Of a stretch of DNA of 64,000 nt, positions 41,001 through 47,523 are shown piece after piece. The stretch's first letter is position 1. Each line of letters starts with the position of its first letter. Source of the stretch: Solea solea (taxonomy: Eukaryota; Chordata; Actinopteri; Pleuronectiformes; Soleidae); NCBI RefSeq assembly GCF_958295425.1, contig NC_081149.1, forward strand, positions 21,176,972 through 21,240,971. Reading direction: 5' to 3'. The notes under the pieces were generated by a model. That model was given only the letters and a program-made list of their open reading frames with translations, was not told where the DNA came from and did not search any database. Position numbers and translations under genes: made by a program.

Positions 41001-42957
41001 CATTTCTGAAGAACTGGTTGAGTTTAGGGTCAAGATTTGAATTGCGGTTAGGTTAGGTTTAGGTTTAGGGTAAGGCATTAATTGGTAATGGTTAAGGTTA
41101 GTAATGAGTCTTTGGTTAGGTTGTCCAAATGAATGGAAGGCAATGCAGGGTCTTAAGAGGAATAATTATGCAAAACTGTGTATATGAGTGAGAGTGAGAA
41201 AGCGTGTGTGTATTGCATTTGCGACTCTAAAGTAGAATTGCCTTTTTTCAGCTCACTAAGGTATTATGTTTTTTAAGTGACTCTGGTGACAGTTATATAA
41301 GCGTTTTCTTTTGAAAGGTAGTTTAAAGCTGTGTAAATGGCTAAAACATTAGCAGTAATGACATTTTATATCCAAATGCTTAAAGGTCAACTTCACAGTG
41401 TCAGTGTTCTGCAAAAGCATTTTCCTGGCTGTTATTTAACACCATAGCTCAGGAGTAGAGGGTGAGATTGTGACCATATATCCTTCTACATGACTGGTGT
41501 ATAGCAGAGCTGTATAGCCTTGTGGTGGTAATTCTACTTCTGTTTCTCTTTCTGACAGAAAAACTATTCTGAAGTAGTGAATAAACTGTAGCCCTTTGAG
41601 TCTAAATGATGAAGTAGCAGTCCTTTCCAAGCAATTTCCAAGCTGCTGCTCTGCACAAATAAAATCCAGGTTGTTTTTTTATCTGCAAATAAAAAACATA
41701 ATACACATGAATGATGACGAGGTTTATCAGCTGAATGGTAAAATAATATTTCAAAGTGTGAAAGTAACATCCATTCTACTGTGTGGTCACCTGAATAAAG
41801 ACCCAACATTAAATTTACGTAGTTGCTTCAAACAAATGTTGGTAAATCAAGCAATGAAAGCTCTTAATTAGTAACACTAGCTGCAAATGACCTCTAATTA
41901 ATAGTAATTTATTTTAAAAGAGCAATGGCGATTGGGGAAATTTAAACAATCAGCAGTCCTCAGGACGGATTAGAGCAACCACCGCAACACTATTTATACT
42001 GATTTAGTTTTTCCAGTGGGTAAAACTTTTTTCAGCTTGAGAGCAGCTTTGATTCTCACTCGAGCTCCTCTTGTTCCTCACACACACGCAAACCCACTGA
42101 CAGGAGACACATCTGAACAGTCAGACCCATCTAAAACATACATTTGTTCTTGCAAACTGTCTTGATGTCAGTTTGTATTTGAATAAATGGTGTGGATACT
42201 AGGTGGATAATGTGTGGTCACAGGAGATACATCCAGATGCATTTTAATGCCAAGTGTGAACAAGTGTTAGGGATTTTAATACCAGGTCTGAATGGGCCCT
42301 GACTCAGTTACTGAAGTGCAGCCAAATCCGACATAAGCCTCTTTTCTCTTTGAAGACATTTTGCTTATTTATTTGTTTTCCCATTATTGGTTTTCCCCTC
42401 TCACGTCCTCTTCACTGCTTATTACTGTTGGTCCCAGCATCACAATGATGTCTCTTCTTGCTTTTCATCTTTTCCTCCGCCTTTGTGTTGTCGTCTCCTC
42501 CTCATCATGCTGCTCCTCTTTCCAGCCTCTCCTCTCTTATTTGGTTTGTAACAAGTCATACAAACAATATAACAGGTCAAAAAAACAGCAAAAAAAATAG
42601 CCATATGATTAAAAAACATAAAGGAGAACAAATATACTGAGATATACAGTATATCAGTTGCATTGTAGTTATGATAAGTTAATAATAAATAATTTTCAAA
42701 CAAGCAAACTTGTTTGTTGTTTTCTAATTTAACATCATATAAAACATCCCACATCCAGTGGGCTTTCACTTGTCTCTTTCATCTCAAAAAAACAACTCCT
42801 GCCTCTTTCATTCATTCAGATCCAGAGCAGTGCCCTGCAGTGTCCTCCCACAGAGGGGCACAAGCTGAGAGTGAGGAATATGATGGAGGAGCTCAACCTG
42901 CAATCACCAGCAAAGAGCTGCGTTTCCAGTGTGTCCAGCAACATCCTGTATCCCTAA
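849..42957 (+). CDS. mei1: Meiotic double-strand break formation protein 1 (MEI1), 5'-partial, 29 exons in window
   Basis: Seen: 29 exons flanked by AG/GT, all in one continuous frame: 849-899, 1987-2060, 2773-2878, 7009-7218, 8251-8429, 9712-9826, 10250-10369, 11055-11154, 12785-12919, 13226-13340, 13783-13874, 14754-14901, 15287-15398, 16983-17043, 17624-17721, 19518-19698, 20543-20693, 21313-21498, 21655-21780, 21979-22168, 25892-26005, 26709-26819, 28424-28599, 28877-28961, 30108-30292, 33860-33941, 34341-34447, 35651-35782, 42820-42957. They sum to 3680 nt, about 1225 residues, leucine-rich and helical (HEAT/ARM-like). Stretches such as [33 protein letters not shown] and [14 protein letters not shown] match what I recall of vertebrate MEI1. 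Known for the family: MEI1 is the animal counterpart of plant PRD1, acts in germ-cell nuclei and is needed for SPO11-dependent meiotic breaks, in concert with REC114, IHO1 and TOPOVIBL. Inference: the start codon and one or two exons lie left of the window. The last exon is the least certain, because it is separated by a 7 kb intron and a rival terminal exon exists at 45900. Confidence 0.9.
1478..1600. repeat. Short dispersed repeat fragment after an AC run
   Basis: A short (AC)n run at about 1478-1490 is followed by sequence containing CTGGGGAGCAATGGGG and a GTGACCTTCCAGTTACAACCC-type block. This resembles a dispersed teleost repeat recalled from memory. Class not assigned. Confidence 0.35.
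1987..2060 (+). CDS. mei1: mei1 exon w2
   Basis: Flanked by CAG and GTGAGC. After the split Val it reads [13 protein letters not shown] and ends EINKQ, the most recognisable MEI1 stretch in the window. Ends in phase 0. Confidence 0.92.
2773..2878 (+). CDS. mei1: mei1 exon w3
   Basis: Flanked by CCAG and GTGAGA. Encodes [17 protein letters not shown] through HCLVTQY. One base is carried over to the next exon 4.1 kb away. Confidence 0.9.
2879..7008. other. mei1 intron w3-w4 (4.1 kb)
   Basis: AT-rich, with pyrimidine tracts near 4070-4130, 5160-5420 and 6190-6440. I found no spliced-looking coding exon and no repeat with clear ends. Confidence 0.6.
7009..7218 (+). CDS. mei1: mei1 exon w4
   Basis: Flanked by TTCCAG and GTGAGA. 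Encodes [19 protein letters not shown] through VHLIKNCV, which are amphipathic helices. At 210 nt it is the longest coding exon of the gene here. Confidence 0.9.
7219..8250. other. mei1 intron w4-w5
   Basis: AT-rich intron with a T-tract near 7719-7732. Nothing else is recognisable. Confidence 0.6.
8251..8429 (+). CDS. mei1: mei1 exon w5
   Basis: Starts after TGTTAG and reads [16 protein letters not shown] through HLPLILKQ. The donor (CAG then GTCTCT) is weak, and the frame stays open into the intron up to about 8672. The chosen donor joins in phase 0 to [11 protein letters not shown], giving a natural MEI1 sequence. Confidence 0.82.
8430..9711. other. mei1 intron w5-w6
   Basis: The first 240 bp stay open in the mei1 frame (see findings). 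A short direct repeat (GGACCTCC twice) lies at about 9183-9198. No repeat element with defined ends. Confidence 0.55.
9712..9826 (+). CDS. mei1: mei1 exon w6
   Basis: Flanked by TTACAG and GTGATT. Encodes [18 protein letters not shown], then VLVHSP and FIKADIP, strongly MEI1-like. One base is carried over. Confidence 0.92.
10250..10369 (+). CDS. mei1: mei1 exon w7
   Basis: Flanked by AATAG and GTGAGA. Encodes [20 protein letters not shown] through FSQCHSIY. Continues the conserved block of w6 without a break in frame. Confidence 0.92.
10370..11054. other. mei1 intron w7-w8
   Basis: Ordinary intron sequence. I see no element in it. Confidence 0.6.
11055..11154 (+). CDS. mei1: mei1 exon w8
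   Basis: Flanked by GCCAG and GTCTGC. Encodes [20 protein letters not shown] and the conserved [13 protein letters not shown]. Two bases are carried over. Confidence 0.9.
11395..11650. mobile_element. Partial hAT-like element (one end only)
   Basis: Begins TAGGGCTGGATGATATGGCC, the form typical of teleost hAT termini recalled from memory, followed by AT-rich sequence with GATAAAT motifs. The matching opposite end is not evident. Lies in intron w8-w9. The rest of that intron holds only a GT repeat. Confidence 0.35.
12165..12190. repeat. (GT)n microsatellite
   Basis: Run of GT dinucleotides with one interruption, in mei1 intron w8-w9. Confidence 0.85.
12785..12919 (+). CDS. mei1: mei1 exon w9
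   Basis: Flanked by TACAG and GTGGAC. Encodes [20 protein letters not shown] through SAATALFR. Two bases are carried over. Confidence 0.86.
13226..13340 (+). CDS. mei1: mei1 exon w10
   Basis: Flanked by TCCAG and GTGAGT. Encodes [20 protein letters not shown] through SAHQRSS. Ends in phase 0. Confidence 0.87.
13783..13874 (+). CDS. mei1: mei1 exon w11
   Basis: Flanked by TTCTAG and GTCAGC. Encodes [20 protein letters not shown] through CFQAVCR. Two bases are carried over. Confidence 0.87.
14754..14901 (+). CDS. mei1: mei1 exon w12
   Basis: Acceptor is CCCAAG, not the usual CAG; donor is GTGAGA. Encodes [16 protein letters not shown] through SIWIPTVT and is polar in its first half. Ends in phase 0. 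Confidence 0.85.
15287..15398 (+). CDS. mei1: mei1 exon w13
   Basis: Flanked by TTTAG and GTGAGT. Encodes [19 protein letters not shown] through MPVFANKL. One base is carried over. Confidence 0.88.
15399..16982. other. mei1 intron w13-w14
   Basis: Contains a T homopolymer of about 19 at 15448-15466 and a pyrimidine-rich 3' third. No coding sequence supported. Confidence 0.6.
15448..15466. repeat. T homopolymer
   Basis: Uninterrupted T run just downstream of mei1 exon w13. Not next to an acceptor site. Confidence 0.85.
16983..17043 (+). CDS. mei1: mei1 exon w14
   Basis: Short exon between CTCTAG and GTACAC. Encodes [20 protein letters not shown], which continues NKL of w13 into the conserved KLASSGF segment. 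Confidence 0.88.
17255..17290. repeat. Perfect 13-bp inverted repeat with 10-nt loop
   Basis: ATCTTGTCCTGAC at 17255-17267 is followed by a 10-nt loop and its exact reverse complement at 17278-17290, in the 580-bp intron between mei1 exons w14 and w15. In RNA it would form a stable hairpin. No function is known to me. Confidence 0.8.
17624..17721 (+). CDS. mei1: mei1 exon w15
   Basis: Flanked by TTTCAG and GTATGC. Encodes [20 protein letters not shown] through SGSKKH. One base is carried over. Confidence 0.86.
17722..19517. other. mei1 intron w15-w16, pyrimidine-rich
   Basis: Strongly pyrimidine-rich on the + strand over most of its length, with a C homopolymer at 18482-18501. No exon supported. 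Confidence 0.6.
18482..18501. repeat. C homopolymer, 20 bases
   Basis: Twenty consecutive C bases in mei1 intron w15-w16. Long C runs are assembly- and sequencing-prone, so the length may be inexact. Confidence 0.85.
19518..19698 (+). CDS. mei1: mei1 exon w16
   Basis: Flanked by CCACAG and GTAATA. Encodes [20 protein letters not shown] through [11 protein letters not shown]. Confidence 0.88.
19699..20542. other. mei1 intron w16-w17
   Basis: No repeat with defined ends and no additional exon seen. Confidence 0.55.
20543..20693 (+). CDS. mei1: mei1 exon w17
   Basis: Flanked by TTCAG and GTAACC. Encodes [20 protein letters not shown] through DKSQSLDR. Ends in phase 0. Confidence 0.88.
20694..21312. 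other. mei1 intron w17-w18
   Basis: AT-rich. Nothing recognised. Confidence 0.55.
21313..21498 (+). CDS. mei1: mei1 exon w18
   Basis: Acceptor CTTAAG, donor GTAAGG. Encodes [20 protein letters not shown], then [17 protein letters not shown], through DAEQSM. Phase 0 at both ends. Confidence 0.88.
21655..21780 (+). CDS. mei1: mei1 exon w19, acidic linker
   Basis: The acceptor is GCTTAG. The nearby GGCAG four bases later would break the frame. Donor is GTGAGA. Encodes [20 protein letters not shown], a Glu/Asp-rich linker, then a hydrophobic helix ending HPAVILILL. Intron w18-w19 is only 156 bp. Confidence 0.82.
21979..22168 (+). CDS. mei1: mei1 exon w20
   Basis: Flanked by CTACAG and GTAAGA. 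Encodes [20 protein letters not shown] through GEGHTKQ. One base is carried over 3.7 kb to w21. Confidence 0.88.
22169..25891. other. mei1 intron w20-w21 (3.7 kb)
   Basis: AT-rich. At 22880-22905 there is a short (C)n-A run. The segment 22931-23257 is A-rich on + and, read on the - strand, T-rich and open. It could be the 3' tail of an old retroelement, but I cannot name one. A T-tract lies near 25005-25019. Confidence 0.45.
25892..26005 (+). CDS. mei1: mei1 exon w21
   Basis: Flanked by TCGCAG and GTGAGG. Encodes [20 protein letters not shown] through [12 protein letters not shown]. Confidence 0.88.
26379..26639. mobile_element. hAT-like MITE with exact 8-bp target duplication
   Basis: A 261-bp element flanked by AAACAACA on both sides (26371-26378 and 26640-26647). 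The left end AAGGCCTGCAAC and the reverse complement of the right end, TAGAGCTGCAAC, match at 9 of 12 positions. No coding capacity. The 8-bp duplication and terminus fit the hAT superfamily. Lies in mei1 intron w21-w22. Confidence 0.75.
26709..26819 (+). CDS. mei1: mei1 exon w22
   Basis: Flanked by GCCAG and GTAAGA. Encodes [20 protein letters not shown] through CPSHCTDR. Confidence 0.87.
26820..28423. other. mei1 intron w22-w23
   Basis: Contains a (GT)n run at 28142-28163. Otherwise no recognisable element. Confidence 0.55.
28142..28163. repeat. (GT)n microsatellite
   Basis: Eleven uninterrupted GT units in mei1 intron w22-w23. Confidence 0.85.
28424..28599 (+). CDS. mei1: mei1 exon w23
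   Basis: Flanked by CCCAG and GTACAC. Encodes [20 protein letters not shown], then a Ser/Pro/Cys-rich loop, then [12 protein letters not shown]. Phase 0 at its end. Confidence 0.85.
28877..28961 (+). CDS. mei1: mei1 exon w24
   Basis: Acceptor TTTAAG after a long T-tract, donor GTAACA. Encodes [20 protein letters not shown] through RNTDDLLL. Confidence 0.83.
28962..30107. other. mei1 intron w24-w25
   Basis: Pyrimidine-rich toward its 3' end. No element recognised. Confidence 0.55.
30108..30292 (+). CDS. mei1: mei1 exon w25
   Basis: Flanked by TTCCAG and GTTGTA. Encodes [20 protein letters not shown] through [12 protein letters not shown], and includes a Gly/Pro-rich loop. Ends in phase 0. 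Confidence 0.88.
30325..30349. repeat. (TG)n microsatellite
   Basis: TG run directly downstream of mei1 exon w25. It begins about 30 bp past the donor. Confidence 0.85.
30826..31430. repeat. Dispersed tRNA-headed repeat fragment split by an hAT insertion
   Basis: The text GCAGGGTACACCCTGGAC before 30861 and TCGCCAGTCCGTCACAGGGC after 31351 are adjacent pieces of one teleost dispersed repeat. Other copies lie near 35155, 48525 and 63060. The 491 bp between them is a separate element. The downstream piece continues to ATGCAAACTCCATACAG. Confidence 0.7.
30861..31351. mobile_element. hAT-like non-autonomous element, nested
   Basis: Begins TAGGGGTGGG and ends CCCACCCCTA, a perfect 10-bp inverted terminus. 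The flanking octamers are CTGGACCA (30853-30860) and CTGGACAG (31352-31359), six of eight identical, as expected for an aged 8-bp hAT duplication. AT-rich interior with CGATAT motifs and no ORF of note. Lies in mei1 intron w25-w26. Confidence 0.72.
31440..33859. other. Rest of mei1 intron w25-w26
   Basis: AT-rich first part, then pyrimidine-rich from about 32930, with a (TC)n tract at 32946-32990. No exon seen. Confidence 0.55.
32946..32990. repeat. Imperfect (TC)n tract
   Basis: TC-rich run with a few interruptions in mei1 intron w25-w26. Confidence 0.8.
33860..33941 (+). CDS. mei1: mei1 exon w26
   Basis: Flanked by CCTCAG and GTATTA. Encodes [20 protein letters not shown] and QRKSHIT, a very MEI1-like segment, after a 3.6 kb intron. 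Confidence 0.92.
34341..34447 (+). CDS. mei1: mei1 exon w27
   Basis: Flanked by TGTTAG and GTAAGA. Encodes [20 protein letters not shown] through [10 protein letters not shown]. Ends in phase 0. Confidence 0.9.
34982..35037. repeat. (TA)n microsatellite
   Basis: About 28 TA units in mei1 intron w27-w28. The longest simple repeat in the window. Confidence 0.9.
35155..35215 (+). repeat. Fragment of the tRNA-headed dispersed repeat
   Basis: TCATCTTCCATGAGGGTCGC followed by CAATCTCAGCTGACATAGGG matches the same region of the repeat as 48525-48640. Short and diverged. Confidence 0.55.
35651..35782 (+). CDS. mei1: mei1 exon w28
   Basis: Flanked by CTGCAG and GTGGAC. Encodes [20 protein letters not shown] through [10 protein letters not shown]. 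Phase 0 at both ends. Several downstream terminal exons could be joined to it. Confidence 0.88.
35783..38090. other. First part of the 7 kb mei1 intron w28-w29
   Basis: Short open stretches on both strands at 36260-36700 and 36977-37360 do not join into a recognisable protein. They may be old transposon sequence. No gene is supported. Confidence 0.5.
38099..38529. mobile_element. hAT-like (Charlie-type ends) MITE
   Basis: The left end CCATAGTTCTCAAACT and the reverse complement of the right end, CAGTGGTTTTCAAACT, match at 12 of 16. Both resemble the CAGTGGTTCTCAAACT terminus of Charlie-like hAT elements. The flanking octamers TGATAGAA (38091-38098) and TTCTAGAA (38530-38537) share six of eight. 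The interior has repeated TGGTGGTACTTGG-like words and no coding capacity. Confidence 0.7.
38884..39200. repeat. Dispersed repeat, GAGGACCAGCCAAAATGTCC family, copy 1
   Basis: Runs from a GAGGACACTCATAG block through ACCCTCAAAAAGCCCTTTAAA to GAGGACCAGCCAAAATGTCC at 39001-39020. An (AC)n run and CCTAACCCTAACCTTAAC-like sequence follow. A related copy is at 44322-44449. Class unknown to me. Confidence 0.6.
39201..42819. other. Remainder of mei1 intron w28-w29
   Basis: Contains a further diverged, oppositely oriented stretch related to the GAGGACC repeat at about 40860-41110 (GGTTAGGTT-rich). No coding exon is supported. Confidence 0.5.
42820..42957 (+). CDS. mei1: mei1 probable terminal exon w29
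   Basis: Acceptor ATTCAG, phase 0. Encodes [20 protein letters not shown] through SSNILYP and then TAA. The helical continuation from LLLTQ and the resulting total length fit MEI1. I cannot verify the C-terminus by homology. An AATAAA at 43760-43765 could serve as its poly(A) signal. Confidence 0.65.
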   Translation: MQSSALQCPPTEGHKLRVRNMMEELNLQSPAKSCVSSVSSNILYP

Positions 42958-43759
42958 CCTGAAGCGAAACACACGTATTAACATCTCTGAACCACAGAAA
43001 ACACACACGTACGCACTCACACACTCACATAGATATCACTATGTGCTATCACTATGTGATATCACTATGCACTAGTGTCCACAGGCTACATTCAGAGGCT
43101 CAATCACAGCACTGTTTCTTGATGCAGTGTGAAATAACACACCCAATGACATGCTTATATAGACAAAGCTGGCAGAGGCACTTCAATATGACAGTGGCGT
43201 AGAGGAGTGCACAGCAGCATACACTCGCAAACTGATGGACAGGTGCTGTTGTCGCCGCCTGACCTGTTTTCTGACTCACGCCATACCTTTCAACTCACAG
43301 ACCCACACGCGTCAAGCACCCGAATCGTTCAGATTCACCAGCCGTGCTGTCTCTCTCACAGACACAGCGCTGCAACCTGCACACCCAAACAATCGAAACA
43401 GTCTCCACATATCTGTGTTGTGTCTTTAATCTGGTCTGATTCATGTTAAACTGAAATTTGAGACAGTTTGAGACCCTTGCAGACAAATACTTGACAGGCA
43501 TTGGTGACTTCACGGTTGGTCTTGCAGATTATTGACATCAGAGGATCTGTACCCTCCACTGCAAGAGAAATGAAATGAAATCAAAATGTTGATGATAGTG
43601 ATGAGGATGTAATTCTGTAGGCCACTCTATAAAATACTAAGAGTTAATGTGTATAAAGCAGACTAATAGTCTACAAGCCACAATGACAGTCTTTTATTTA
43701 TATTGCATTTCTTTTTCACAAATGACAGCGCTAACTGAAAAGAAAATTGAAAGAACAGC

Positions 43760-43765
43760 AATAAA
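43760..43765 (+). terminator. Candidate mei1 poly(A) signal
   Basis: AATAAA about 800 bp after the w29 stop codon, followed by an A-run. It is the first canonical hexamer I noticed downstream. The A-run also makes it a possible retroposition or mispriming trace. Confidence 0.35.
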
Positions 43766-44321
43766 AAAAAAAGGTTATGTATGAAGGCAGCTAGACACTG
43801 TAGCTTCAGCTGTTTCTAGCTTTGGATTTTCTCATCAGTGGGTTTTTTAAATGCATCACAATGATTCTCTCACATCAAACTATGAGATATAGTTTGATAA
43901 ATGATTCAAAACAAATTCAAAACGCAATTACATCAAGTCGTTTTAATACATTTGAATAAGTTTAAAAGAGCAGCAGACACGTTCACATTCATGTTGAGTG
44001 TTACTCAGCGTCAGTTGAAAGTTTAAGAGCAGGTTAACCAAGTTTTGCAGCATTACTGGATGTGTTGTGGAGAGTTTATTGTACTATTTCACTGCTGCTA
44101 TTTTTTTAATTTGGAACTAACCTGTATATGTGACTGGCATATTAATCAATGAGAGAGCATTAACTTGACAAGAAGTAGAAACATTCTGTAGAGGTGGTAG
44201 CTTCTATGTAGTGAGGCCCGTAGCTTAGCTCACTACATTTTTGCCCATCCCTGCTTACACCCTGCAAAATAAAATAACCAAACAGGCCTCTAAGCATCTG
44301 AAAAATGTAAACACATTCTTA

Positions 44322-44449
44322 CTGAGGACACTCATAGAAATAATGCATTCCATAGCCCCTTATCCTAAACCTAATTCTAACCTTACCCCTAAATTCAGGT
44401 CTTAACCCCCAAAAAGCCCTTTAAAGTTGTGCGGACCAGACAAAATGTC
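44322..44449. repeat. Dispersed repeat, GAGGACC family, copy 2
   Basis: Same order of blocks as the copy at 38884: GAGGACACTCATAG, then AACCCCCAAAAAGCCCTTTA, then GCGGACCAGACAAAATGTC. Same orientation, visibly diverged. Confidence 0.6.
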
Positions 44450-45899
44450 TTCACTTTTCCTTCACTATCCTCACTCCCTATGGCTTATAAGTTTTTTAGT
44501 CCTCATAAAAACACACACACATACTCAATGAAGCATGAACAATATCATCCTGTTCTTCATTGTCAGCAGAGCTTCGTCATTGATTTTCTTTGGCATCTTA
44601 TTGAATTTGTGTGTCGTGGTTTTCACTTAGTCTCTTTTAAATTGCGTTCCACAAAACAGTCATGAACTGTATCTTACTAAGAGTCGGTACTTAAAGGCTT
44701 TCTGTATTTGTCGTACTGATTGATTCACATGCGTTCTTCCCTTAATCCACTCACACACTGTTAGATACTCCGTGCATGTCAACTCCTTTTGATGTTAGCT
44801 TAGGTGCCTGCTGTTACATTAACACAATTTTCTCATGTCATACCTAAAATGACAACACGTGAAACACTATTCATTCATTCCAGTAAACACATTGTTACCA
44901 TTCCTGTGAAACATAATGTTTTACACACACACACACAACCTGCTTAACTGCTCCTTAACTCTTGTCTGCAGGCATGTCAGCGATGTGTCCATCTGTCTGT
45001 CAGACTTTACACTGACGCTAGACTGATGTTCCAGCTAAAACTACATGCACCTAATTAATAATGATGCTATTGGTTTGACAGCTTTCTTTCTTCATTTTAT
45101 TGTGTTGTTTCTTTCATTCCTGTGTGCCTGTTGTGTATTTTCTGTTTCTCTCACATGCTCCTGATGGCATTTAATTGTTCATTTGAAATGAGTCATTTGA
45201 ATGTACAAGCGGTGTTAAAGACAGAATACTCAGCTGTGAACCTTTGGCATTTCAAGACAACGCAGCATCATACAAACGTCAGATCTAAAACTAATTTGTG
45301 CCTTTGTTATAGACCAACATCAGTGCTTATACAGTATGTGTTCTATGTTCTGCCATTGTTGCAGGGAGTCTCTGATATTTCCTTGAGTGGCTAAAGGACA
45401 TTCAAGCTCTCTGGACATTTGTTGTATTCATACAAATGTGACTTTGTTTTAGGTTTTACAACTGTGGTGACACAAGTGTTCAAGGTTAAACCAGCCATTA
45501 CTGTAGTCATTTATTATTGTGACAGCTGAGTCATTTTCAGTCTATTTTCATAGATTCTGTTCACTACATTAAAATTAAACCCTACAGTAAAATTAAAATA
45601 TAGCTTGTTTTTCGGGTCCCTGGGGCTTTAAGCAGAAGTGGAAAGGACACTTTGAGCATGAACATGAAAGAAGTAATAGACTTGGTAATTTTAATAGTTA
45701 TCTTAACCCCACAACCCAGTTCTCTTTTCTTTTTTTTTACCATGCCCAGGGAGATTTTGTTTAAAAAAAACAAAAACAAAAAACAATACGCAAAAAACAG
45801 TGGCCGAGAAAGGACAGTTTGTCATCAACACCCACACATAGAAATACATTTGTGAGTGTGACACAGACCTAACACTAAGCAGTAATTACTGTTTGACAG

Positions 45900-46112
45900 G
45901 AAGAGGTTTTGCTGCTGAGAGAAGCATCTGTTTATGAAGCCATTTTCAGACATGAACTCTTGGCAATGTCCGGTGATATGGGTCTGGACATTCTGTGGAG
46001 TTTGCAGTTCACACAGAGCGATGATTTCACAACAGCAGGAAAATCTCTAGACGATTCAGGTGAATCTGTGGCACCTGAGCATGCAGGAGAACCACCCATC
46101 CACACACTGTAA
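45900..46112 (+). CDS. Orphan terminal exon, 71 codons, product unknown
   Basis: Seen: an acceptor TTTGACAG followed by 213 nt open in phase 0, reading EEVLLLREASVYEAIFRHEL, then MSGDMGLDILWSLQ, an acidic Ser/Thr-rich stretch and TAA. Composition is protein-like, with a helical, leucine-rich first half unlike random open frames nearby. I do not recognise the sequence. Phase 0 is compatible with splicing from mei1 exon w28 (phase 0), which would make it an alternative mei1 C-terminus replacing w29. Alternatively it ends another transcript whose other exons I did not find. The CpG-rich ccdc134 promoter starts 600 bp downstream. Confidence 0.5.
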   Translation, partial: EEVLLLREASVYEAIFRHELLAMSGDMGLDILWSLQFTQSDDFTTAGKSLDDSGESVAPEHAGEPPIHTL

Positions 46113-46715
46113 ATCTGTTTCTCCTGCTGCGCCCTTACACAAGCTCACTCAGTCACTAACTGATGATTAGAATGGAGAGCTGGAAGGACAATATCTGAAG
46201 AGTTTCTGACCTCTGTGGACATTTGTGTACATCGAGAATCTTAAATCTGAAAGCTGTAAAATCAGCCTTTAATCTCAAAAGAGATTTTTTTTTTTCATGA
46301 ACATCTGAAAAAACATAGGTGGCACCACATTGCCTCACAGTTATCTGGTACATATACATTTAGACAATGATCAACATTTAGTAAACCACATGCAGGATCT
46401 CCCATGAGTGCACACCTGCGCACATGGAAAAGGGGAACCTATTCCAGGCTGTCCCAACATAATGTAAGTGATGAATATAAATGTCTGCTGCTAATGTGAA
46501 TATCAACAAAGATGCATAATTTTTTCAGAGAAAGGTTTTCTAAAATGTTTATTATGTATATAATATTCATAAATGTAAATGGCCCAAATATCCACCATCC
46601 TCCACTTTTAATTCATTTTGATTGTACATAAACCCTGTTTGTTTGGTTGTATTTTCATTATCTGTTCTCTTTTTAAATGTCATTTTAGTAAAAGCTGACA
46701 GGAGAGATAAAAAGA
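46113..46715. other. Intergenic, mei1 side to ccdc134 promoter
   Basis: AT-rich, no repeat recognised. A T-tract lies at 46287-46297. Presumed 3' UTR of the orphan exon, then upstream sequence of ccdc134. Confidence 0.5.
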
Positions 46716-47110
46716 TCATGTCAGAAGAGATGAATGACCCCGGGGGACGAAACGCTGCTGCCCCGCGCTCTGCTGGTGTCTCCCTCTAAATCCTCCGTGC
46801 AGAAACCACATCCTCCTCCGTGCCGGGCGCCCCTCTCGCTGTCATTCGTCCAAAAGCGAACCAGCCGGTACGATCGTGGCGCTGGCGGAGTGGAGCAGCG
46901 AGCACCGCATGTAAATGAACACCTCCACCTCCGTGTCGCTGTCACCTGAGGATCGTGAGTGGGTGAACTAACAGCCGCGTCCACCTCCTTATCGACCAGC
47001 CGACCTTTAACGAGCTGAGTGGAGATACGAAGGTGAAACTGAGCTACTTTGTAGCAGAGACTGCCAGATCATCGCTGCTGTGCGTCGCCGCCGTTTCTCG
47101 CTACAACACG
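46716..47110 (+). promoter_or_regulatory. ccdc134: ccdc134 CpG-rich promoter and non-coding first exon
   Basis: From about 46735 the sequence changes sharply from AT-rich to CpG-rich and stays so to about 47230. A strong donor (ACACG then GTGAGTGA) at 47111 ends a putative 5' UTR exon. The transcription start is not determined. The first coding exon lies 4.3 kb downstream, so intron 1 is entirely in the 5' UTR. Confidence 0.65.
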
Positions 47111-47497
47111 GTGAGTGATCCGCGAGTTACGTGGCTGTAATAATGTCCTACTCTTCCTCGGTTTGGCGAGCTGTGTTGCCCGCTGGCTGATGCTTCCTGT
47201 GGCGCGAACAATTGCGGCGACCGCCGACATCGATCTGTTGAGGGGCGACTTCAAATACTTGGTTTATTACCAAAAGCGCACCACAGTTGATAATACTGTA
47301 GCACACACATTAACCACTGGACATTGTGAGGTGTATCACACCACAGCTGCACAATTTACGAGTAATTAAATGTTTAAAGTAAAAAAAACAACAACTCGCA
47401 ATTGTCCTTGTGGAGTCACGCGGCTGAAGGGGACGCGGATCACGCAGGAGGCATGTTACCAAGTATCTGTAATTGATGGTCTTTACCCAGACTCGCC

Positions 47498-47523
47498 CAT
47501 CATCATCATCATCATCATCATCA
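47498..47523. repeat. (CAT)n microsatellite
   Basis: About eight CAT units in the ccdc134 5' UTR intron. Confidence 0.85.

Larger units (their letters stand above)
42958..45899. other. mei1 3' UTR or intergenic sequence
   Basis: Begins after the w29 stop codon. It contains short tandem ATATCACTATGTG-like units at about 43030-43075, AATAAA at 43760-43765, a dispersed repeat copy at 44322-44449 and a weak splice-like exon candidate at 44972 (rejected). No confident gene. Confidence 0.5.

Noticed and set aside
41040..41110. GGTTAGG-rich stretch resembling telomeric repeats
   Set aside because: Units are irregular and belong to the decayed GAGGACC dispersed repeat. Not a true TTAGGG array.
44972..45057. 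Possible terminal exon after TCTGCAG (reads HVSDVSICLSDFTLTLD then stop in one phase, and is also open in phase 0)
   Set aside because: Open in two phases, very short, no recognised homology, and the phase that looks most protein-like does not fit mei1 exon w28.
46721..46984. Minus-strand open frame over the ccdc134 promoter
   Set aside because: CpG-rich sequence has few stop codons. No splice or homology support.
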